Positions 5,279-10,168 of a DNA stretch of 10,168 nt are shown here, in pieces. How positions within the stretch are numbered: position 1 is the first letter of the stretch; every line of letters starts with the position of its first letter. Below the pieces are notes generated by a model. That model saw nothing but the letters and a program-made list of their open reading frames with translations, was not told the origin of the DNA and ran no database searches. The stretch lies in contig VBEQ01000122.1 in assembly GCA_005881235.1 (NCBI GenBank), forward strand, positions 1-10,168, written 5' to 3'. The stretch comes from Chloroflexota bacterium (lineage in GTDB: Bacteria > Chloroflexota > Dormibacteria > CF-121). A program made the position numbers and the translations under genes.

Positions 5279-5524
5279 CTAGCGGCCCTCGTTCACCTCG
5301 TACAGCTCGTGCGCCGGATGGCCGGCCTTCTCGTGCACGGCGGCCACCGCCGCCTTGTTCGGGCCCGTGGCCAGACAGAAGACCTTTCCCGCCTTGGAGT
5401 CCAGCCAGTAGCGCGTGTACTCAACCCCGGTACCCTTCTGGGCTTCGACATCTCTCTGATGGGCTTCGGCGAGCTGCTCCGGCGTGACGTGCATCCCCTC
5501 GTGGACGTCCATGAATGTCGGCAT
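5279..5524 (-). CDS. DUF4242 family protein (SCO4226-like)
   Basis: This encodes 81 residues: MPTFMDVHEGMHVTPEQLAE, then a segment with YTRYWLDSKAGKVFCLATGP and AVHEKAGHPAHELYEVNEG. The pattern of MDVH at the start, a YWLD....VFCL strand in the middle and a VHEKAGH.AHE.YEV end is the DUF4242 ferredoxin-like fold. Streptomyces SCO4226 of this family was reported to bind nickel; metal use here is an inference supported by several His residues and one Cys. An in-frame ATG five codons upstream (5539) is rejected because its ATGAGGAGG sequence supplies the AGGAGG ribosome site, six bases before the ATG at 5524. It is divergent from the FAD dehydrogenase with a 78-base gap, so a shared regulatory region is possible. 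Confidence 0.82.
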   Translation of the reverse strand: MPTFMDVHEGMHVTPEQLAEAHQRDVEAQKGTGVEYTRYWLDSKAGKVFCLATGPNKAAVAAVHEKAGHPAHELYEVNEGR

Positions 5525-5602
5525 GCCTTTCCTCCTCATCGGTGTAATCCCGCGACTCTGACTATGGTAGCTTCACGAGTCGGCATGAGCCGGCTGACCT
5601 GA

Positions 5603-7273
5603 ATGCGTGACGGCGCGGACGTCATCGTCGTCGGCGCCGGCCTCGCCGGACTGGTCGCCACGGCAGAGCTCGCGGATGCGGGCCGCCGCGTGATCCTGCT
5701 CGAACAGGAGCCCGCACCGTGGTTGGGCGGGCAGGCCTTCTGGTCGTTCGGCGGCCTCTTTCTCGTCAACTCGCCCGAACAGCGCCGGCTTGGGGTGCGC
5801 GACTCGCAGGAGCGGGCGCGACAGGACTGGATGGTCACGGCCGGGTTCGATCGGCCCGAAGACCAATGGCCCCGCAAGTGGGCCGAGGCCTACATCGCCT
5901 TCGCCGCCGGCGAGAAACGATCGTGGCTGCGCTCGAAGGGAATGCATTTCTTTCCGATCGTCGGCTGGGCGGAGCGAGGTGGCTCCATTCCCGGTGGTCC
6001 GGGGAATTCCGTGCCGCGCTTCCACGTGACGTGGGGGACGGGTCCAGGGGTGGTGGCGCCCTTTGAGCGGCGCGTCCGCGAGGCCGCGGCCCGCGGCCTG
6101 GTCAGCATCAAGTTCCGCCACCGCGTCGACGCCCTCATGCTGAGCGGCGGGGCGGTCGATGGCGTGCAGGGCGCCGTCCTCGAACCGAGCGCGGTGGACC
6201 GAGGTCGACCGAGCTCGCGCCTGCCGGTTGGCGAATTCGAGTTCCAGGCGGACGCGGTGATCGTGACCTCGGGTGGACTCGGCGGGAATCACGGGCTGGT
6301 CCGCACGAATTGGCCCGCGCGCCTTGGCGCTCCGCCGCAGCAGATGCTGAGCGGTGTGCCCGCCCACGTCGATGGCCGGATGCTCGCCATCACCGAACGC
6401 GCGGGTGGCGCGTTCATCAACCGCGATCGCATGTGGCACTACGTGGAAGGGGTCCAGAACTGGAGCCCGATCTGGCCGGATCACGGGATCCGGATCCTGC
6501 CCGGGCCGTCGTCGATGTGGTTCGACGCGCTCGGAAATCGCCTGCCCGCGCCGCTCTTCCCCGGCTTCGACACGCTCGGCACGCTCGAGCATTTGCGAAG
6601 GACGGGCTTCGACTATTCATGGTTTGTCCTGACGCAGCGCATCATCAAGCGCGAGTTCGCGCTCTCCGGGTCCGAGCAGAACCCCGACCTGACGAACAAG
6701 GACGTGCGCCTGCTGCTACAGCGGGTCATCTCGAAGTCCGGACCAGCGCCGGTCGAAGCCTTCAAGGAACGTGGCGCCGACTTCGTCGTGTCGAGCAACC
6801 TCGGCGACCTGGTCCGTCGGATGAACGCGCTGACCGACGAGCCGCGCCTCGATCCGGTCGCCTTGGAACGCGAAATCGCCGCCCGCGACCGGGAGGTCAA
6901 TAACGGAATGACCAAGGACGCGCAGATCATCGCGATTCGGACGGCCCGACGTTATCTTGGCGACCGGCTCATCCGGGTCGCGACGCCGCATCGACTCCTG
7001 GATCCAGCCGCGGGGCCGCTGATTGGGGTTCGACTACGAATCCTGACGCGCAAGACGCTGGGCGGCCTTCAGACCGACCTGTCGGGACGCGTTCTGCGAT
7101 CCGACGGAACGCCCCTACCAGGCCTCTACGCGGCGGGCGAGGTCGCCGGCTTCGGCGGAGGAGGGATGCACGGATACCGATCGCTCGAAGGCACGTTCCT
7201 GGGCGGCTGCCTGTTCTCCGGGCGCGTCGCGGGCCGTGCGGTCGCCGCCATCCTGGGCGGATCGACGGGCTGA
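5603..7273 (+). CDS. FAD-binding dehydrogenase (COG3573/PRK12834 type)
   Basis: This encodes 556 residues. The N-terminus is a Rossmann FAD/NAD-binding motif, VIVVGAGLAGLVATAELADA, with Gly11, Gly13 and Gly16, and Glu35 in LLEQE to bind the ribose of FAD. The active-site region includes GGQAFWSFGGLFLV (43-55), HYVEGVQNWSPIWPDHGIRI and GPSSMWFDALGNRLPAPLFP. The C-terminus closes the FAD site with LYAAGEVAGFGGGGMHGYRS, then LEGTFLGGCLFSGRVAG (about 508-543). Order and length match the predicted FAD-binding dehydrogenases related to 3-ketosteroid dehydrogenase and fumarate reductase flavoproteins. The substrate is unknown; cytoplasmic, no signal peptide. The ATG follows directly after an in-frame TGA (5600-5602) that ends a 5-codon ATG ORF (5585), and no clear Shine-Dalgarno is present. 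It converges with the MBL-fold gene across a 15-base gap. Confidence 0.9.
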   Translation: MRDGADVIVVGAGLAGLVATAELADAGRRVILLEQEPAPWLGGQAFWSFGGLFLVNSPEQRRLGVRDSQERARQDWMVTAGFDRPEDQWPRKWAEAYIAFAAGEKRSWLRSKGMHFFPIVGWAERGGSIPGGPGNSVPRFHVTWGTGPGVVAPFERRVREAAARGLVSIKFRHRVDALMLSGGAVDGVQGAVLEPSAVDRGRPSSRLPVGEFEFQADAVIVTSGGLGGNHGLVRTNWPARLGAPPQQMLSGVPAHVDGRMLAITERAGGAFINRDRMWHYVEGVQNWSPIWPDHGIRILPGPSSMWFDALGNRLPAPLFPGFDTLGTLEHLRRTGFDYSWFVLTQRIIKREFALSGSEQNPDLTNKDVRLLLQRVISKSGPAPVEAFKERGADFVVSSNLGDLVRRMNALTDEPRLDPVALEREIAARDREVNNGMTKDAQIIAIRTARRYLGDRLIRVATPHRLLDPAAGPLIGVRLRILTRKTLGGLQTDLSGRVLRSDGTPLPGLYAAGEVAGFGGGGMHGYRSLEGTFLGGCLFSGRVAGRAVAAILGGSTG

Positions 7274-7288
7274 GTTGTTTACCACGGT

Positions 7289-8041
7289 TCAGGTGCTCGG
7301 GGTTGCCTGCGATCCTCCCCCGATTCTCGTCAAGGCCTCGTCCCGCTGAGAGAACAGGGCCGTGCGCAAGTCCCGCAGGGCCCGGACAGCGTCACCGCTG
7401 AAGGCTGGTCCGTGCATGCACGCCAGCACGCCAGGCTGCAATGCTTCCAGGCGATCAAAAACGTGTGCCGTGTGCTCGCTCACGGGGATATAGGTGGGCA
7501 ATTGTTTGTGAGAGGCCATCGTGCGTTCAACCATATCGCCGCTGGTCATCGAGGTCTTCTCGCCGAGCTGGGTGAAAAGGTCGCTTGCCATCAGCGTTCC
7601 GGTTGTCTCCTCGAACGCCAGGATAGCGTCCCAGCAGTGGGGGACCTGCGGGGTGATCAGGAATCGCAGCTTGTGCCGTCCAAGATCGAGCACCTCACCG
7701 TCGCCCATGGTCTTGGCCGGACGGATCGCAAAGTCGTTGACATTGACCGCGACACCGAGCTCGCTATGGACGGGTTCGGCATGCGGAGCTATTTGGAGAA
7801 ACTCATTGAGCGCTCCGGACTCGTCCGCTTCCAGGTGCGACCAGGAAATGTACCGCAGGTGGGTCGGATCGATCACCTGACGGACCGCCTCCAGGGTCAA
7901 GGGAAAGAGCAGTCGCTGCCCGGTGTGAAATAGCAGCGGTTTCTCATCGGCGATCAAGAACTGGTTGAAGGTGATGTTGGCTTCCGGGATAAAGGTTGCG
8001 ATGCGGAAGATACCGTCAGCGATTTCGTGCACATCGGCCAT
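7289..8041 (-). CDS. MBL-fold metalloprotein, flavodiiron-like (ODP) domain without flavodoxin
   Basis: This encodes 250 residues covering one metallo-beta-lactamase-like domain, like the diiron half of flavodiiron proteins. The metal motif is SHLEADESG, with His69, Glu71, Asp73 and Glu74; then His135 in PQVPHCWDA, Asp154 in MASDLF, and His210 in CMHGPAF. Those positions match the H-x-E-x-D-H...H...D...H diiron set, except that the sixth residue is Glu instead of His. Flavodiiron proteins reduce O2 or NO, but this protein has no FMN-binding flavodoxin domain, so it may be a redox sensor or hydrolase. The start at 8041 has AGGAGG about eight bases upstream. It lies 12 bases downstream of the TetR gene, apparently in one operon, so the TetR regulator probably controls it. 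Confidence 0.85.
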   Translation of the reverse strand: MADVHEIADGIFRIATFIPEANITFNQFLIADEKPLLFHTGQRLLFPLTLEAVRQVIDPTHLRYISWSHLEADESGALNEFLQIAPHAEPVHSELGVAVNVNDFAIRPAKTMGDGEVLDLGRHKLRFLITPQVPHCWDAILAFEETTGTLMASDLFTQLGEKTSMTSGDMVERTMASHKQLPTYIPVSEHTAHVFDRLEALQPGVLACMHGPAFSGDAVRALRDLRTALFSQRDEALTRIGGGSQATPST

Positions 8042-8053
8042 TTGCTGTCCCTC

Positions 8054-8650
8054 CTAGCGAGCTGCTGATCGTCGGTTCAACCACGTCACGATGACTTCGG
8101 TGATGAGTCGCGCGGCGGCCTCGGTCGAAAGGCCGGACCGCGTTAGCGACCGCCAAACGCCGAAATCGGTCAGGGCCAGCGCCGCATCCAGAGCGTGGCG
8201 CCGCCGACCCAGCGGCCCGAGGGTCTCGTCCACGAGAGCCTTCAGTCCAGCCTCGCGACGGCTGAGGATGGTATCGAGAACCGGGAGTTGGTAGCGGTCG
8301 ATGGCCGCTCTAGGAGTCCAGGGGGCTGTTCGCCCATAGAAGGCAAAGAGCTCCCTCACGAATTGGCCGATACGCTCCTCAGGGCGAGCCAGCCCAACCA
8401 GAATGCTGGGTCCGGGAGGCCTCGTGCGGAGCGCATTCTCGGAGGTACACGCCGGCACCAGTTGATCAAGGCTGGGAAAGTGCCGGTATACCGTGCCGAG
8501 CGCGACGTCGGCGCGCTTCGCAATGTCGGGCCAGCTTGTGCCCAGGACGCCTTTTTCGGCATGGAGGGCGATGGCGGCGTCCACGATCCGCTTGCGCGTC
8601 TCCTCATTCGCGGCGGCCCGGCGGGTCATTCGGTAGGTCCTCGGCGCCAT
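8054..8650 (-). CDS. TetR/AcrR family transcriptional regulator
   Basis: This encodes 198 residues. The N-terminal TetR DNA-binding domain runs from about residue 18 to 65: TRKRIVDAAIALHAEKG, then TSWPDIAKRADVALGTVYRH and FPSLDQLV, with the helix-turn-helix at about 38-58. The C-terminal ligand domain (about 75-198) is helical and diverges, so the inducer cannot be named. The ATG at 8650 has no ribosome site. A second in-frame ATG at 8629 (MTRRAAANEETRK) has GAGGA about eight to nine bases upstream and would give 191 residues; either may be used. It is first in an operon with the flavodiiron-like gene. A palindromic site over its promoter (8657-8677) suggests autorepression, as is usual in this family. 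Confidence 0.92.
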   Translation of the reverse strand: MAPRTYRMTRRAAANEETRKRIVDAAIALHAEKGVLGTSWPDIAKRADVALGTVYRHFPSLDQLVPACTSENALRTRPPGPSILVGLARPEERIGQFVRELFAFYGRTAPWTPRAAIDRYQLPVLDTILSRREAGLKALVDETLGPLGRRRHALDAALALTDFGVWRSLTRSGLSTEAAARLITEVIVTWLNRRSAAR

Positions 8651-8656
8651 GATTAA

Positions 8657-8677
8657 TTAGATGAACGCTACATCCAA
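8657..8677 (-). promoter_or_regulatory. Palindromic operator for the TetR-type regulator
   Basis: On the minus strand TTGGATG and CATCTAA flank TAGCGTT, a 21-base inverted repeat with one mismatch in the seven-base arms and one extra symmetric A/T pair inside. It covers the -10 box of the promoter before the regulator gene, the classic position for TetR autorepression. Binding by this protein is inferred. Confidence 0.55.
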
Positions 8678-8694
8678 TATTAGAGCCCTGTCAA
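8665..8694 (-). promoter_or_regulatory. Promoter of the tetR-MBL operon
   Basis: On the minus strand a perfect TTGACA (8694-8689) is followed after 18 bases by TAGCGT (8670-8665); TGTAGC after 16 bases is the alternative. Transcription would start near 8658, giving a leader of less than ten bases before the ATG at 8650, or about 30 if translation starts at 8629. Confidence 0.6.
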
Positions 8695-8695
8695 G

Positions 8696-8712
8696 CGAGT
8701 ACGGTCGACTCG
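8696..8712. repeat. Short inverted repeat upstream of the TetR promoter
   Basis: CGAGT (8696-8700) and ACTCG (8708-8712) flank seven bases. The repeat lies just upstream of the -35 box and downstream of the E2 stop. It could be a second protein-binding site or a weak hairpin at the end of the E2 transcript; no U-run follows, so it is not a standard terminator. Confidence 0.3.
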
Positions 8713-8739
8713 AGGGGCTGGAGTTCAGCGGCCTGGGGT

Positions 8740-10146
8740 CTAGAGGACGAGAGCCATCGGGCTCTGCAGAAGGCGCTTGACTTCCTGCAGGAACTGGGCG
8801 GCCGTTACCCCATAGAAGACCCGATGGTCGACGGAGAGGGTGACGCGCATCCGCTTGCCGGGGACGATCTGGCCGTCCTTCACCACGGGCTTGTCCTCGA
8901 TCGCGCCGATCGCCAGGATGCCGGAGTCCGGTGGATTGATGATGGCGGTGAACTGGTCGACGTCGTACATGCCGAGGTTCGAGATGCTGAAGGTGTTGCC
9001 CATGTAGTCCTGCGCTGAGGCCTTGTTGGTGCGAGCACGCTCGATCAGCTGCCTGGACTCTTTGGCGATGTCTTTGAGCGACTTCTGGTCGGCGTTCCGC
9101 AGCACCGGCACGATCAGGCGATCGGGAAGACCAACCGCGATTCCGATGTTGATGTCGCGCTTACGCTCGATGCGGCCGTCGGCCCACGAGGCGTTGACCT
9201 CGGGAAATTTCGTCAGTGCCATGGCCACGGCCTTGACGATCAGGTCGTTGAGGCTGATCGCCTCCGACTTGTCGACCGCCTCGTTGAACATCTGGCGAAG
9301 GCGGACGGCGTCGTCCATCGCGATCTCCGAGGTGACGTAGAAGTGCGGCGCCGAGAATGCGCTCTGGGCGAGGCGCATCGCCACCGTCGTCTGCAGCTTG
9401 GAGAGCTCGACCACCTCGACCTCGCCGGTGGGACGCGCGGTCGGCTGGCGCGCCTCACGCGTGGGAGCGGCGGCGGCCGGCGCTTGGGTCTGTTGCTGGG
9501 CGGCGGCCTCGACGTCCTCTTTGGTGATCCGGCCGCCGGGGCCAGACCCCTGCACGCGGCGGAGGTCGACGCCGTGTTCTTCGGCGAGGCGCCGGGCAAC
9601 CGGGGAGACCCGCTGGCGCTCGCCATCCTCTTGCTCGCCTGGACGCCGGATCACATTGAGGGCAGCCTGCGCGGCCGCACCGACTTCGGTTCGGTCATCC
9701 GGGCCGCCGTGCGGGTACTGTTCGCCGCCGGCGTCGGCCGCAGTCTGGGCAGTGGCGGCCACCGCTTTATCGGCCTGGGCGACGTGCGCCTCCGGCTTGC
9801 TGGCCTGTGGTTTCGGAGCATCGGTGGTGGCCGGGCGGGGGCCTTCCTTTGGCTCGGCGGCCTCGGCCTGACCCTGCGGCGCCGGTGCCTTGTCCGCAGG
9901 CGCAGCCGTACTGCCATCGCCGATCTCGGCGATCACCGCTCCGATGGGCGCGCTTTCACCCTCGGGGACGACGATCTTGCTCAGCTTTCCGGTGGCGTAG
10001 GCCTCGACCTCGATGTTGGCCTTGTCGCTCTCGATCTCGACGAGCGGTTCGCCTTTTTGGACCTGGTCACCCTCTTTCTTCAGCCAGCGCAGGATCTTGC
10101 CGGTCTCCATCGAGTCCGACAGCCGCGGCATCTGGACGCTGGCCAT
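8740..10146 (-). CDS. pdhC: Dihydrolipoamide acetyltransferase (E2) of pyruvate dehydrogenase or a related 2-oxoacid dehydrogenase
   Basis: This encodes 468 residues. The lipoyl domain (1-78) has the lipoylation site Lys42 in EIESDKANIEVEAY. A long Ala/Pro/Gln/Glu linker follows (79-175). The peripheral subunit-binding domain is at about 178-215 (RVSPVARRLAEEHGVD, then GSGPGGRITKEDVEAA). After a second Ala/Pro linker comes the acyltransferase domain (about 243-468), with FSISNLGMYDVDQFTAIINP (386-405) and the active-site motif SVDHRVFYG (438-446). His441 is the expected catalytic base; the Asp common in DHRxxDG is Tyr445 here. The protein forms the core of the complex and transfers the acyl group from lipoamide to CoA in the cytoplasm. 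A single lipoyl domain and Met-rich start fit pyruvate dehydrogenase E2, but branched-chain forms cannot be excluded. GGAAAG lies about six bases before the ATG, which overlaps the stop of the upstream gene by one base. Confidence 0.93.
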   Translation of the reverse strand: MASVQMPRLSDSMETGKILRWLKKEGDQVQKGEPLVEIESDKANIEVEAYATGKLSKIVVPEGESAPIGAVIAEIGDGSTAAPADKAPAPQGQAEAAEPKEGPRPATTDAPKPQASKPEAHVAQADKAVAATAQTAADAGGEQYPHGGPDDRTEVGAAAQAALNVIRRPGEQEDGERQRVSPVARRLAEEHGVDLRRVQGSGPGGRITKEDVEAAAQQQTQAPAAAAPTREARQPTARPTGEVEVVELSKLQTTVAMRLAQSAFSAPHFYVTSEIAMDDAVRLRQMFNEAVDKSEAISLNDLIVKAVAMALTKFPEVNASWADGRIERKRDINIGIAVGLPDRLIVPVLRNADQKSLKDIAKESRQLIERARTNKASAQDYMGNTFSISNLGMYDVDQFTAIINPPDSGILAIGAIEDKPVVKDGQIVPGKRMRVTLSVDHRVFYGVTAAQFLQEVKRLLQSPMALVL

Positions 10147-10168
10147 TAGTTCTTTCCGAGCAGTGCTC
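10146..10168 (-). CDS. C-terminal end of the upstream gene (probably E1 beta)
   Basis: A reading frame entering from the right edge gives ALLGKN and ends at TAA 10148-10146, overlapping the E2 ATG by one base (TAATG). This is a common translational-coupling arrangement in pdhA-pdhB-pdhC operons. The short tail fits a pyruvate dehydrogenase E1 beta end, but six residues cannot prove it; the call rests on position. Confidence 0.35.

Noticed and set aside
5525..5539. Upstream ATG as start of the DUF4242 gene
   Set aside because: The bases of that start contain the AGGAGG ribosome site for the ATG at 5524, and family members start at MPTF.
5573..6592. Long minus-strand open frame opposite the FAD dehydrogenase
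   Set aside because: Its translation is Arg/His/Pro-rich with no recognisable motif; it is the high-GC shadow of a well-supported gene on the other strand.
9343..10149. Plus-strand open frame of about 268 codons opposite E2
   Set aside because: It is a low-complexity Gly/Leu/Arg-rich shadow of the E2 linker and lipoyl domain, with no ribosome site or family signal.
1..10168. CRISPR array, tRNA/rRNA genes, transposase or integrase genes
   Set aside because: No regularly spaced repeats, cloverleaf-like sequence, rRNA-like stretch or recombinase motif was seen on reading both strands.

Overview
The window is GC-rich bacterial DNA with densely packed genes on both strands and mostly clear Shine-Dalgarno sites. 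The mix of genes resembles soil Chloroflexota or related candidate lineages: Tat-exported unknown proteins, a 5'-3' exonuclease of the actinobacterial/Chloroflexota type, an S11 D-Ala-D-Ala carboxypeptidase, a COG3573-type FAD dehydrogenase and a pyruvate dehydrogenase E2. That placement comes from recalled family resemblance and is not proven.

Left part (1-1782, minus strand): a promoter at 1754-1782 appears to drive three genes for exported proteins. They are a Tat-signal unknown (1077-1691), a secreted unknown (436-987), and the start of a Tat-signal vanadium-haloperoxidase-like protein that runs off the left edge.

Middle part (1883-4483): a 5'-3' exonuclease stops early, and its C-terminal end survives in another frame (2521-2703). 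Thirteen bases later comes the most notable gene of the window, 2716-2985. It is a SelW/Rdx-family selenoprotein with a Cys-Val-Pro-Sec redox motif whose Sec codon is an in-frame TGA (2761-2763). A bacterial SECIS-like hairpin with a GGUCU loop follows at the correct distance. A conventional gene caller breaks this gene at the TGA. Downstream are a D-alanyl-D-alanine carboxypeptidase whose hydrophobic N-terminus lacks a normal start codon, and a converging C-terminal fragment of a beta-propeller protein. Several neighbouring reading frames are therefore damaged, so either local decay or base-level assembly error must be considered.

Right part (4543-10168): a 43-residue acidic small protein is translationally coupled (ATGA) to an unknown protein with a CxCGIYA motif. 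A DUF4242 (SCO4226-like) protein is divergent from the COG3573/PRK12834-type FAD dehydrogenase. A TetR regulator and a flavodiiron-like metallo-beta-lactamase-fold protein form a minus-strand operon with a palindromic operator over its promoter. Last comes the pyruvate dehydrogenase E2 gene, whose start overlaps the stop of a gene continuing past the right edge, probably E1 beta.
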